57,990 bases of DNA from Tetrahymena elliotti 4EA (taxonomy: Eukaryota; Ciliophora; Oligohymenophorea; Hymenostomatida; Tetrahymenidae). Both the position numbers and the translations under genes were made by a program. The notes beneath the pieces were generated by a model. That model had not been told where the DNA came from. It saw nothing but the letters and a program-made list of their open reading frames with translations, and made no database searches. The DNA is taken from NCBI GenBank assembly GCA_000231825.2, contig JH720309.1, forward strand, positions 704,490-762,479. The letters are read 5' to 3'. This document shows, one piece after another, positions 1-12,734 of this stretch (position 1 is the first letter of the stretch; the number at the start of each line of letters is the position of its first letter).

Positions 1-1960
1 ACCCATTTCACCAATACTATTCCCTCTTTTTAAAAATTATAAAAATTCAAATACTGAATAAAGAACTATTAAAATTCAAATTAAATCAGAAAAAAATAAA
101 TCTATATTTTTACGAGAGGTAAAGTCTCAAAGTTTATAGATTAGTGCATTATACTAACTTAGAACTTAATCCTTAAGCACCCATTTTACCAATATTATTC
201 TAACTTTTAAAAATTATATGAATGAAACCCAACCTAAATTAGTCAATTTCACTTAAATTAAAATCTTTATTTATGCTTAATAATATTGAAACACTGTTTT
301 TACCAAAGCTGAATATTTAAAGTTTAGAGTTTAGAGCATTTTTCTAATCCAAATCCTAATCCTTATGTTCCCTTGTCACCAATATTATTGTAACTTTAAA
401 AAAATAAGTATTTAATATATATTTAAAAGTATGAGAAAAAGATAAAGTTTTGAATAGAATCTGAAAAATTAATAAACTAGTAAGACAAAAAAATATCAAG
501 TAAATCAACCCAAATTCGTAATTAGCTAATAAATTAAACTTATTTATTCATTCATTCAAAAATGCTTAATTGGAATAGAAAAACTATCTTTACGTGAGGT
601 TGAGAGTCAAAGTTTAGAGATTAGGGCATTTTGCTAAGCTAGACAATTCTTAGGCTCCAACTTCACCAATTTTATTTGCACTTTTAAATAGTTATTAAAA
701 AAATAGAGAATTTAAAAGAATGAGTAAAAGATAAAAATTTGAATTAATTTTATCAGGCAGACAAATTAAAGTCTTAATTTATTTATATATTGATTAAAAA
801 TGCATAATTAATATTGCAACACTATTTTTACTAGAGGTAAAGACTCAAATTTTAAAGATTAGAGCATTTAGCTAACTCAAATCCTAATCCTTACATTCCC
901 ATATCACCAATATCATTACCACTTTTAAAAAATTATTAAAATAAATATTGAAAAAAGAAATATTTAAGAATACAGAAAACATTAAAATAAGAATGAAATA
1001 TTCAAAATAAAATCAACAAATAAAAATTTAAAATAAGAAGTAAATCAAAATTAGAAAATTAAAGTTTTTATTTGGTAAAAAATGCATGATTAAAATTGAG
1101 ACACTATTTTACCCAAGCTAAAGAGTTAAAATTGAGAGAATAGAGCATTTTGCTAATTCTTATACTAATTTTTATGCACCTGTTTGACCAATGTAATTGT
1201 TACTTTTCAACAATCATGAAAATAAATATTAAATAAAGAAATAGATAAACAAAGAAAAAACATTTAAAAATTTGATTTAAAACAGAAAAAAACAAATATA
1301 AATGAATAAATGAGTCAACAAGTTAACCATTAAAATCTTTATCTATTTACACACAAAAATGGGTAATTAATATTTAAACACTAAATTTACTTTAGGTAAA
1401 GAGTTAAAATTTAGAGAGAAGAGCATTTTGCTAAATTTGATCCTAATTTGTATGCTCCAATTTCACTAATCTCATTCGAACTTTTAAAAATTAAAAAAAT
1501 AAATGTTGAACAAAAATTATAATAAATAAATATAAATTTATGAATTAGCCCAATAAATATATAGTAAATGAACCCAAAATAATAAGTTAGTTGTTCATAA
1601 ATTAAAGTATTTCATTATTTATTTAAAAATGCATAATTTATATTGAAACAATATTTTTACGCTAGGTTAAGAGTCAAAATTTAGAGATTAGAGCATTTTG
1701 CTAAGCCAGACCCTAATTCTTAGATGCCTTTTTCACCAATATTAAGGTCCCTTTTAAATAATATAAAATTTTTTATAATAAAATAAAATTTAAAGAATAA
1801 AATAATATTTGAATTAAATCTGAAAACAAAAAATAAAAATTAATGAATAGGTAAATGAATATCAAGTAAACCAACCAAAATTATTAAGTTTAAAGCTTAT
1901 TATTTAAAGTTATTGGTTATCAAAAATCTATTTTTACCTGAGATTAACAATTAAATTAAC
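1..1960 (+). repeat. Degenerate tandem repeat array 1 (about 8 units)
   Basis: Eight diverged copies of one unit follow each other, marked by variants of CACCAATATTATT near 10, 188, 378, 664, 904, 1186, 1463 and 1731, so spacing is about 180-290 bp. Each unit has the same order: a Gln/Asn-like AT tract, an AAATGCATAATTAATATTGA segment, a TTTTTAC.GAGGT box, then a core reading roughly AGAGATTAGAGCATTTTGCT, then CCTAATCCTTA and CACCCATTTCACCAAT. No unit contains a conserved reading frame. The array is cut by the left window edge. The same repeat occurs at 12735-14690 in this orientation and at 30175-32890 inverted. Confidence 0.85.
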
Positions 1961-2541
1961 AGATTTGATTATTTTAAAGACAATTAATAATTTTACCTGA
2001 AATCAATAAGAAGATTTAAGTAAGAAGTTAATTCAGAGTTTAGTAACTTTAAATAGATTAATATTAAAATATATTTCAATCTCTAAAAAAAATGAGTTAC
2101 AATTTTGAGCTCTCTAAACTACACTTAAAATGTGATAAACATTTTTTTCTTTTTAAATTTTTTGAAAGATATTTTCTAAAGGAAAAATTAATAATAAATA
2201 TTTGATTTTCAAAATAAAATGAATCAAAAAAATTAATAATTCACACTACATAAAAAAAAAAAATTTAATAGCAAAGAGTTGTTAAAAAATAATAGATTTA
2301 AAACATTTTTTGTTAAGTTAAATTTTATGAATAAATAATACAGTATTTTCAAAATAATAAAATATAAAAGAAAATTTTTTAATTAATATCAAAAGAAAAT
2401 AAATTAAAATGAAAAATTTTAATTTTTAGATTTTTAGCAAAGAGTTTATTTTAATAATTGTGATTGCTTCAAGCTATTTGCTTAAATTTTTAGAATACAT
2501 AGGATTTTACTGTAAAATGAGAAAATTAAAGAGAATGTCAA
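1961..2541. other. AT-rich spacer
   Basis: Very AT-rich DNA between array 1 and the 3' end of the Asn/Gln-rich gene. No reading frame, RNA or repeat was recognised; it probably includes the 3' UTR of that gene. Confidence 0.5.
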
Positions 2542-5500
2542 TCAATATTTAGTAATTTTAGTTCTTGAGTCATAATTATTAGGTAGAGTAGATACTGCTT
2601 TCTAATTAACTTAATTATTATATAAATTAATTTGGGAATATTTAGGCTAGTTTCTATTTAAAATATGTTGGGGAGTAAAACCTGAAATATTTTAAATATT
2701 ATTATATGGCTATTGATTACTTGATTTTTAAATTAAATATTCAGCAGCAGTCTTTTTAAGAGATTTTTCTTAGTTTTGAGATAACTAAAAATCTTTACTA
2801 TTAGGTATTTTATACTAATTTTCATCTATCTTACTCTTATTAAAATTCAATAAATATTCTTTTGAATTGTTTCTTAAGTCTTTATAATTTGATAAATTAA
2901 TAGATTTGCTATCTTCAGTTTTTGTTTTTTTATCTTCAATTTATTTATTTTTATCAATTTAATTTTATAATTAGATATATTTTTTAAGATTTTCTTCATC
3001 TTGTTTCAGTACTTAAACTTGATCATTAGTTAAATCAATTTTTTTAATCTTTAAGTGATTTTAAAAAATTGGTTTATTTATTTTAATTGAGTTGCTTTCA
3101 CTAAAAATTCTTTGTTTTGTTTAATGAACTTTGTTATCTATTTAAAATGTTTCATTTTACATTAAGTTTGGTGAGTTCTGTAATGTTTTGATTTCCTTCT
3201 AAATGTTAGGAGTATTGTAGTAAGTTTACTAATTAAATATCTTCTTTTTATTAACTAATCCAGCTGACTAAGATCTCCCCAAAGTATCTTTGTGCTTACT
3301 AAATTATTGAAGATCCTTTTTGCTAATAGAATTATTATGATTTAAAGAAATAGAATTGATACTATTACTTTAAACAGTCTAACTTACCTTAGGATTAGGG
3401 GAATTGAAACTAGATTCTGCTCTTTTAATAACATGCAAATGATTACTTTAATTACTATTTTACAAATTCGCATTTTTATTATTTCTCATGCTTAATGGAT
3501 TTGCTATTTAATTTTGATTTTCATGCTATTTAAAATTATTTGAATTCTAGAAATTCTTGTTATTTGACATGTTAATTCCCATATTGCTGTTATTGTCATT
3601 ATTGTTTATGTTATAATTATTGTTGTTACTATTATTATTTTGCATATTAACTCCCAAATTGGTATTATTGTTAGTATTATTTATGTTTTAATTAATTTTG
3701 TTATTATTATTATTAGCCTTATTGATGCTATGAGTGAATACCTGAACTTCATCATATTTGGACATATTTTTGCCACCATTAATTTCTTGTGTTATAGTAT
3801 TCATTTAGCTTTATTACTCTGTAACTCCAGATGGATGCATAAGAGAACCGATTTAATGAGGTATACTATCGAGATTATTGTTTTTTGTTAAGATTAATGA
3901 GTTATCATTTTACACAGAATCTTTTTTACCACTAGTGTTTGCTAGATCACATTTTCTTTTTGAATGTGTCTGATAATTAATATAATTATTTTTTTTGGAA
4001 GCCTTCCTTGATAATAAGATATTATTATTAGAATTTGTATGAATAGTGATACCAGTTTAGTAGCTATTATTTGATAAATTTATTCTTTAATTAGATTGAT
4101 CATTCAAACTAATTTAAGGATTATTTAAAATGTTGTCAGTGAAATTAAGATCATTTTCTGCATTTGGTTAGTAATTATTTTGCTTTTTTCTCAGATCTTG
4201 ATTGTTTGATAAAGGTCTGTTCAAAAATTAGTTATTCTTCATCTTTTTAAACTTTATCAAGAATTCATCTTCTGGTGATAATTCTTAATTTATTCTTCTT
4301 GATGAATCTTTAACAAAATCTGTCTCCACCCAAATAGAATTATTGTTCTGACTGCTGTTGTTGTGATTATTGCTAGATAATTACTAATTATTGTTTTATT
4401 TCTAGTCATTAACTTTTTAAGTATTTATTTAGAAAACACCTTGTTAAGATTGCATAGAATTATTATTCTAATTAAAAAATGCAGAATCAGATCTTGGAGA
4501 AATAAAATAAAGACTATTCGATTAGTTATTTCTATTGCTATTTATAGAACTCAATTAATATTTATCAATAGATATGTATTGTTTTTCTTACTTACCTACA
4601 TTACTCGATTATTAAGTATTAACCTAACTACTATTTTAATAAACTTACTGTTATGCTTATTATTTTTATTATTACAACGATAGCTAAAATGATTACTATT
4701 TTTATTATTATTACATTTACTGTGATAATTGTTGTTATGATTATTTCTCTTAAGGTTAGAACTATTGTTGTGATTAATATTACTCTGATTATTTTTATTA
4801 TTATAAGAATTACTGTTAGGGTTATTATTATATGAAAATTTATTATTGTGATTACAAAAATTATTGTTATGTTTATTATATTTACATTTATTATTGTTAT
4901 TGTTAGTATTATTTTTATTAATTTTACTATGATTAGTAGTATTACTATGATTGTTGCTATTAGCTTTACTATGATAAATACCTTTGTTACTTTTTTTATG
5001 AAGAGCTATGATAATTAATTTAATTCTGGTAATTATTTGATTAATAATTGCTCATATGTTGGGTATATTAAGGATTTTGACTTATTTATTCTGATTATTG
5101 TTTTTCTTATTCTTGATTAAACTAGTCTTGTCTTAATTGATTCTAATGATTAACTATTGCTTATTATTTTTGTTGTTATTGGAATCTATCTTGTTAATTT
5201 ATTTGATTTTCAAAGTTTTTTGCTTAACTTTAATTGTTTTTTTGTTGGTTGTGAAAGTAAAATGGCTAATTTTATTAGTGTATTCCTATCAAATTATCTT
5301 CATTTTCTTAAATTTAATTTTATTGATAATATTGATGCAGTGAATTTGATCTCATATGATTATAAAATTAGTTAGGCTTATAATCACTTTAATCTTATCC
5401 AAAGTTATTTGTTCTTTCAAACTAATTATAATTTGAGTTCATTTGATTACCTGTCATAGAATCTGATTTATTGAAAGCTTGATTAGAGTTGTTCTAATTG

Positions 5501-6141
5501 AAATTAGATTGTTAATTTTATTGATATGAATTCCCTTAATTGTTATTAATAGGATTTGATGCTTTCATATTTTAATTTTGTTATGTGCCTTAATGAGCAA
5601 GAAAATGCTAACTGGCAAATTCAGATTAAGCTGTTTTAATTGTTGGAGTTACAACACTTGCATCAGAATTGTATCTATGATGCTAAGTTTATCTATGTGT
5701 ACCTTCAATTTATGTGTAGGAAGATTCTCTTTCTTTCCTTTAGTTTGAGGCGTTTCCAAAAGTTTATAATGAAGAACTAGGATTGTAAGGAATGCTTTAT
5801 TAACTGCATTAACTCTGCCTACCACTTTAATATTAATTGAAAGAGTAAAACTAATTTTATTAATTTATGGGGGATTGATTATGAGATGTATTCTAACTAT
5901 TGGCATTGCTCTGTTTATGCATATAAATGCTATCTTTCTCTTACAATTCATTATTTTTTGAGTGAAATGTGTTAAATTTCTAATTTATAAATGAAAACAT
6001 CCCAATTTAATCTTAGCTACTTAAGTTATCTTATAAATGGTTATATTAATTTACTTCACTATTTGTCATATATTAATCTCCACCTCCGCCACCTCCTCCT
6101 ACTATTTATAAGCTATCCGAGTTAACTTTAGGTCTGCTCAT
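2542..6141 (-). CDS. Asn/Gln-rich protein of unknown function, 1199 aa
   Basis: One uninterrupted frame in the ciliate code runs from ATG at 6141 to TGA at 2544-2542. An in-frame TGA lies upstream, and the ATG at 6141 is the first after it. The N-terminus reads MSRPKVNSDSLQIV followed by a six-glycine run. The middle (about 4600-5350) is dominated by Asn with Ser, His and Tyr, encoded by AAT/AAC repeats; the ends are richer in Gln. A short charged, Lys/Glu-rich stretch that could be coiled coil lies around 2880-3060. The C-terminus ends KITKY. There is no signal peptide, membrane segment or family motif I recognise. Low-complexity Asn/Gln proteins of this size are common in ciliates, so composition alone says nothing about function. 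That it is a gene is fairly certain because 1199 codons without TGA on one strand is not expected by chance; its role is unknown. Confidence 0.8.
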
Positions 6142-7019
6142 TTAATCTAATATTAAGTTTACTACTATTTTTGCTTTCAAATTACAAAATATATTACTTT
6201 TGATTTGTTTAAATAATCAATTTAATGATAATCAAAATTTAACAACTAGTAAGCTAAACAAAGAAAAATTTGTTTAACCTCAAAATAAAAAAAAATTGTT
6301 GGACATTTAAGTTAATAATCAATTTCTCTTTTTATATTTAGTTACTTGATAGACATACTTTTAACAGATAAAACCTTATTTTTACAACTAAATAAAAACA
6401 TAATAAAATCCAAAGATATTTATCTTATAAAAGTTAATATGCATAGATTACATTTCATTTAATTACCATCAACCATTCTTTTCACAAAATAATAAACCCA
6501 AATCTATTATTATTTTTGCATTGAATGGATTTATTATATGCCCTCAAATTTTATTTAAGTTTATAAAATTAAATAAAATATCAATGAATTATAAAAATAT
6601 TTATATTGACTAAAATATAATACTGTAAATCCTCATTAATTAAGGCAATACCCCTTGGTTTTTACCCTTAAAAATTGTGCTTATTATTCTTAGTTTTAAG
6701 AAAAAATGGTCATAATTTAAAATGACTTAATTAATGAGGTTTTACTTAGTATTATTAGTAAGCGTATTAAAACGGATAATTTGTTAAAAAATAAATATTT
6801 AAAGAATGATTGATTTTTTGTAAGGAATGAATAATTTATTATTTAAGATAAATAGAATTAAAAGATATTTATAAAATATTATAATAAATTATTAATTAAT
6901 TTAAAGGCTTTTTATGTTTACCATTAAAAATGAGTGCAAATTTAACATATGAATCATTCATATATTAAATGGAATTATTATTTAGGTGGTTTGTTTTTGA
7001 TTTGTTCTACTGAAGAAGT
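6142..7019. other. Intergenic region holding one small inverted-repeat element
   Basis: Spacer between two minus-strand genes. It contains the 131-bp element described separately at 6621-6751; the rest is AT-rich DNA with no recognised feature. Confidence 0.5.
6621..6751. mobile_element. MITE-like element with pogo/mariner-type terminal inverted repeats
   Basis: A left end TACTGTAAATCCTCATTAAT and a right end whose complement reads TACTAAGTAAAACCTCATTA enclose about 80 bp. The matched core CCTCATTAATTAAG is identical in both arms and lies about 9-11 bp from the outer TA. TA dinucleotides bound both ends, as expected for the TA target site of IS630/Tc1/mariner elements. The ends resemble the CAGTAAAACCTC type known from pogo-like elements and their non-autonomous derivatives. 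There is no coding capacity. The element call is inference from the inverted repeat and TA boundaries; no second copy was seen in this window. Confidence 0.5.
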
Positions 7020-8018
7020 TCATTTATTTCTTTATGTTTTTTAAATATCTCTATTACGAGCATCCAAGATTTCTTATTTTCTTCTTTGTATTTCTTCATC
7101 ATCAACTTTGTAGACTTCTGCTTCTTCCATTTCTTCGATGTGACGAGAAATGAATTTTTTAGTGAATAAGAGAGTAAGTGCCATAACTACATGTAAAACT
7201 CCAACAATATAGATGTAAATTAAGAAGATAGAAACAAGTAAGGGTATTTTTTTCCATGTTTCTACTATCAAACTAGTGCTTAAAAGTAAATAAAGAAAAT
7301 AAGCAATATAGAGAGTAGAGAAATAAACTAAAGGGAACCAGCCTATATTGCACCAAGGTACTTAATCTAAGTTATTATTAGCAGTTCTGAAAGCAATAAC
7401 GCTGTGTTCACTCTCCATTGAATAATTTAATTACTAAGCATTATTGCTATTATAATTATTATAGTTATTAGCATTGATTAAATTAGATGTACTGTTGTAG
7501 TTATTATTATTATTTCTATTTAATTATGAGTTATACATTTCTACATCATTATTGACGGCGTTATTACGATTTGTGTTTTAATGGCTAGGAGGATTTTAAT
7601 TATGTTGTTAAGTCTAACTTTTACTAAATATTTTGCTTCCAAACCAAAAGATAATCATAATGGTTAAGCTAAAGAAGAAGCATAATATACTTATTGCCAT
7701 GTAAAAAATTACTAAATAAAATACTTTCTTGTTAATAAGATGAATTTCTGGATAAAGTGTCAAACATCCTATCCCAAACAGTAAAGAAAAAAAGATATTA
7801 ACTATCTAAAGAAATCTAAATGTTTGATTTGCCTATGATTGATTCACTTTTTGTAATTGTAACATATGTTACCTATCTTCTATCTTTCCTCTTAATTCAC
7901 TCTATTACCTTCTTAAATCAGCTCCGTCATACTCTAGTTCATCATTAACTAATCCATTCTCATCCTTCTAAGTCCTCTAAGATTTTTTTGGTGTTGTAAA
8001 CTGATTATTATTCTCCAT
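7020..8018 (-). CDS. Multi-pass membrane protein, 332 aa, unknown function
   Basis: A single frame from ATG 8018 (MENNNQFTTPKK) to TGA 7022-7020. Residues 1-65 are hydrophilic, with a Gln/Arg-rich stretch that may be coiled coil. Residues about 70-90 and 99-127 are strongly hydrophobic (for example FFSLLFGIGCLTLYP) and likely form two or three helices. An Asn-rich linker of about 70 residues, encoded by AAT repeats, follows. Near the C-terminus come two further hydrophobic blocks, starting WFPLVYFSTLYIAYFLYLLL and PLLVSIFLIYIYIVGVLH. The tail is charged (EEMEEAEVYKVDDEEIQRRK). This gives four to six membrane passes split into two halves by the linker. No family motif was recognised. Standard-code translation shows only the last quarter because TAA at 7076 is a Gln codon here. 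Confidence 0.75.
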
Positions 8019-8975
8019 TAAACTTAATAATTGCTTACTTACTTATTAATATTTATTATTGAAATTTAGTCTATCTTTTAAATTAAAACTTAAAAAATAA
8101 TTAATAATACAATCTAAACACCTTTATATTTATTTATTTTTTAAATTTTGCCTTTCATATTATTAATATCATTAAAATATCATATTTTTAATAGTAGATA
8201 GATAAATTATTTACTCTTTATCTCATATACAATCAAATTAATTCAGTAGCTAATATCTATCTTTTATCACCTGAAAACTAAAACAAGTATTCAATTATTA
8301 TCTTAATAAAAGTTAAACTTTCACAAAAAATACATTTTTAATTTTGATTTTTAAAAAAGCAATTTGATTTTATTAACCTCGTATTAGAATATTATTTTTT
8401 ATTCAGCTAAATAAATTCAAAATAAGTAGCATTTTTTGACATAAAACATTTTGTTTTGCAAATAAATATTAAACATTTTTCTAATGTATTTAAAATATTT
8501 AAAATTTACAAAAAGTCTTATTTTGTATTTCAAACATTTATTTTTAACATGATATTTCATAAAATTACTGAAAAAAGAAAAAACAATTATTCAATTACTT
8601 TTTCATTAAATATATATATAATAAAATATTAAATTATTCATTTTTGCAAAAGCAATTTTATTTAAAATAATAAATTAAATCTACAGAAAACATTATTTTT
8701 TTAGATAAAATATTTTGCTTGTCAATTAAATAAAATAAATATTATAAAATTTACTTCAGCATTTAAAATATTTTTTAAATATTTATTTAGCATTTTAAAA
8801 TTGATCATCACCTTAAATTTCAAGAATTATAAAAATTTATATTTATATTTTAAAAATGATTGAATTAAAATTAAAATTTTAAATATATTAATTAAATTCT
8901 TGAAGAATATAATAAAATATTTTTAAAGAAAATTCAAAATTAAAATAAATACAATTTAGATATGAATTTAAATGA
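8019..8975. other. AT-rich spacer
   Basis: Nearly pure A/T spacer between the membrane-protein gene and nuclease gene A. No frame, RNA or repeat was recognised. Confidence 0.5.
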
Positions 8976-11496
8976 TCAATAATATTAAGATTAAATTAAT
9001 TGATATTGTTAATTTTAAGCAAGATTGGCCTTATCTTCTTCAGAAACATCAGGTAAAATATATCTCATAATGAAATTTTAGAAAAAGAATGTATTGAGTT
9101 TTTATAACATTTCTTTAACGAAATACTAATCATATTCTATTCTTTCTATTTGGAAATCAATCTGAGTAAAAACAATAAAATCACACCATTTTAATTGAGA
9201 TAAATACATAATACCTTAGCATTGATAATAGTAATTATGATTTCTTTTGAGTTTAATTTTATTTGAATTTTTATCTTGTTCTAAATAATTTGTCAAATTA
9301 TAATATTATTTTATATTCTAATTTTTAATACTAAATGGACACTTTATTTCTATACAACCCTATTTTAAGATGATAATTAGTTCAAATTATTTTTTTTAAT
9401 TAAACTTACTATTGGATTATTATTTTAATATACAATTCCATCAGGACTACCAGCTATCCAATTATAATTTTTGTCAACCATCAAACCAAATTCCTTCACA
9501 TTAAAGCTTGAACCATTTTTCTCTTACATTAATTAAACATATTTTTCTCTAGCAATCGACTCATATTCATTTCCATATTTTGTAGATTGACTTGAAAAAT
9601 AAGAAGATTCAGTCAATTATTTTACTATGTTTTTCCTAATTTTTTCATTTTAATTTTAAATATTTCTTTTAAATAAATAATAATTTACTTTGTTTCATTT
9701 TTTGAATGACATATTTTGCCAAAATTTGAAGCTGTTATTCTTAATTTCCTTTATTAATCCCATTGTTTACTTCTCTAATTACAATCAGCAACAACAATAA
9801 ATTGACCTTCCTCTTTTTATGAATTCTTTAACAACTTAATGTAATTAGCAACTTTTTATTTAAAATAGATTTAAAATTAAATTCTCATTTATTTTAATTT
9901 TAACACTTATTGAATACTAACAAAAAAACTAACCAAATAAGCATTTCAATAATTATGGAGGGGGGAATAATACCATAATAAAAAAGCTTTAAGCTTAAAA
10001 GTGTAAATTGTTTTATAAAATTAAGATATGTGTTTTGCTTATTAGAAATAGAACTTATCTCTTGTTTTAGGTTGTTGACTCCTTAAAAAATGTTTATATT
10101 TTGTAATAAGAATTGCTTTTAGAAAATAATGAATAAATGAAATATATAAAATATTACTTTCTAATGAAGCTTCTTAGCAAAGTAGGTGGATATTTGGTTA
10201 ATTTGATTATAAATGGACTATTTATAAGTCATTCTATTATTCTTTCACTATACTTTATCTGTTTGGACTCAATGATAAGGGAGAGAGACTTAAAGGTTAT
10301 TGAGAGATTAAAAATTATTGATTCCATGTTAATTTTTAATCTGAGTTTTTAGGAGGAGATTAAAATTAATCATTAGTTTTTAAATTGGATTCTAATTGTT
10401 CTTTATTGAAACTGTTAATTTCAAAAGAATCAAGTTAATCATTTTCAAATGACTACTTTAATTTATTTAAAGCTGAATGCATTTGTTCATAATACACATC
10501 AAAATAAATTTTAGCTGATTGTTTGTTTTTAAAGATTTTCTTATAAATCAGAGCAATTTAAAATATTTATTTCAACTAAGTATCAAAGCTATTTAATTAA
10601 ATATCTAATCTTCCTTTAATAGCAATTTAGTAAATAATATTTTCTTCATATTTTTTTATAATAACTCGTTGCAAATTACTTAAAGAAATAGAAAATTTTT
10701 AAACTTATTAATGTATGATTTATGGGTCATTTGAAGTTTTAAAATCATTAATTTTTTGTTTGAGCAAATTTATTGTAACACTGAGATCATCCTATTTATT
10801 TTATTTTCAATATTAATTAGAATACATAAAAAAGAATTAGAATTTAGATATTATGTTTTAATGATATTTTAATTTAATCAAAAATACGAACAAAAAATCA
10901 TTAAAAGCTAATTAAAATGTTCATTATTAAGCTAAAATAAATTAATGTAAAAAAAATTACTTTTGAAATAAGTTCAATTATGGAAGATAGAAATTCATTT
11001 TATTTTTAATCTATTTTTGGAGCAATCTTGCTTTAGATTCTCAGAAAGAAGTTTTCATTTTTGTATATCTTAAAAGATAAATTCTTAGGATATGATAATT
11101 ATAAATCTTCCCATCTAATAGAAACTAATTTTTAGTGTATGTTTGCAGGTTTAAGCTAATCTTAGATGCAAATTTCTATCATTTACTGAAAAGTTTCTAA
11201 AGCCAAGTAAAATATTGTGTCACAATTTGTAAATTGCTAAATAAGGACTTGCAAGTATTAATCAAATTTTATATGATAACATTTTCCCTTTTGTTAAGAT
11301 TTAATTATGTATTTATTTATTTAAAATAAGATCATTTATTTACTAAATCCTTAAATCCGCTATCTTCTATTTAATAATGGTGAATTTCATTCAAACACTT
11401 ATCTTTAGCAACGACGAAGATGTTATTTTTTTCTATGACATCTTTCAAAATTATGATTTCAGCTTCTTCTTTTACCTTAACTTCTTTACTCATCAT
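8976..11496 (-). CDS. YqaJ/lambda-exonuclease-type nuclease A, 607 aa, seven exons
   Basis: Exons on the minus strand: 11496-11344, 11287-10961, 10931-10888, 10780-10254, 9851-9689, 9635-9410, 9359-8976; the joins keep frame throughout. The C-terminal ~270 residues carry the motif order of the YqaJ/lambda exonuclease branch of the PD-(D/E)XK fold: QW..QR..RITASNFGKI, then TKYGNEYESIA, then AGSPDG (acidic residue) and CIEIKCPF (E-x-K), then QGIMYLSQLKWCDFIVFT. Such enzymes degrade or process DNA ends and are known from phages, viruses and mobile elements. Residues 1 to about 330 match no family I recognise but align with nuclease B (IFVV.K near the start; a YK..AK..F.YY block near the middle). 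Exon boundaries after FKDL, before the QW segment and after the SPDG segment match B in position and phase. The 29-nt intron (10960-10932) and the 402-nt intron (10253-9852) are the least certain. Confidence 0.75.
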
Positions 11497-12734
11497 TTCA
11501 ATCTAAATTTTATTAACTACTTAATCCAATATTAAAATTGATTAATCAATAATTTATGCAAATATATATTATTATTAATAACTCAAAATACAGCAAATAT
11601 TCAATTCTTCTTAGAATTTTTAATATTTAAAAGAATAGAAAACAGACGCATTTTTTTACTGATTAATTAGAAAGTACTATCAGCAATAGAAGATAAAATA
11701 ATGTATGATAAAAAAAGATACTAGTTTTTATAAAATTGTTTCATATTACCTTGATTAATACTTAAAATAGAAAGTTCTTTTTATTTCTACCTTAAGATTA
11801 ATATTTCTTTCTCTTTGATTAGCAAAAACAGATAACATTTTATTCAAAAAATATTTTGCAAATTTAATTTAATGCTCTTTAAAATTGATTAAAAAAAATA
11901 TTTTAATATTTTATTAAATAAATAATGATTAAGTGTCTTTAATTTAATTGTTGAAAAAGAAACTATTTTCTTCTCAAAATATAAAAACCTAGATTTTTTT
12001 AATAACAATAATTTACTTAGATACTCATAAACCAAATAAAATTTGAAGTCCTTTAAAGCATAAAATTGTAAAAAGATTTGGTTTTGTAACAATCAAAAAT
12101 TTAACTTACATTCAATTAAATATCTTAATAATAATCAGTATTTTATTTATGGATTTTTTTATCAATATTCAATTTCGAGCTATTTTGTTTATTAAGTTTC
12201 TTTTTTTCACTAAAAGGAAAATAATTAAAGATTGGTGAATAGTTTTAATACCACAGAAATCTTTACCAAATAAAATAGTTAAATCTAGAAATATACTTAG
12301 TTTCTTATCTTGAATTTTAATATTTTATCAAAAGTTCTCTTGTTTATTTTATTATATTATCTATTAACAAATAGCAAAGCAATTTATTTTTTGTTAGTTA
12401 TGTGGAACTAACCAACAACTTAAACAAAATATATCTAATAAAAATTTAAATCTGGTCTAATACCTCAAAAAAAATACAATATAAAATAATTAAAATGTAT
12501 TCTACACTATTTATTCAAAATGGAAATATTTTTGAAAAAGTAACTTCAGGTGTTGAAAAATTTTATTAATAAATATCAATTTTTTAATCTAAATTCATTA
12601 TATTGTAATTTTATTAAAATTGTTCAAATATTTCATAATAGAACCTGCCCGATATTTAATTCAAAATAAATTTTATTGAATTTTATATTATAATTTAACA
12701 ATTCTTTTTGCTTTTAATAAATTTTATCTTAATC
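11497..12734. other. AT-rich spacer before array 2
   Basis: Upstream flank of nuclease gene A. Extreme AT content; a 67-codon standard-code frame at 11889-12092 (-) is low in information and is not accepted as a gene. No promoter element could be identified. Confidence 0.45.

Noticed and set aside
1..1960. Array units as a CRISPR array or as telomeric/subtelomeric repeats
   Set aside because: Units are long, diverged and lack a fixed short repeat with unique spacers; no CCCCAA/GGGGTT telomere-type runs are present.
3640..5375. Several hydrophobic plus-strand frames rich in Ile, Leu and Val
   Set aside because: They are the antisense of AAT/AAC repeats encoding Asn on the minus strand; the membrane-like composition is an artefact.
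8976..9888. Nuclease A as a short stand-alone gene starting at ATG 9888
   Set aside because: A splice acceptor at 9852 has the same phase and alignment position as the matching intron of nuclease B, and the upstream frame (11496-10254) aligns with the N-terminal half of B. One 607-aa gene explains both.
10137..10352. Plus-strand frame beginning MKYIKYYFLMKLL
   Set aside because: It lies opposite an intron and exon of nuclease A, is short and hydrophobic by composition, and has no motif.
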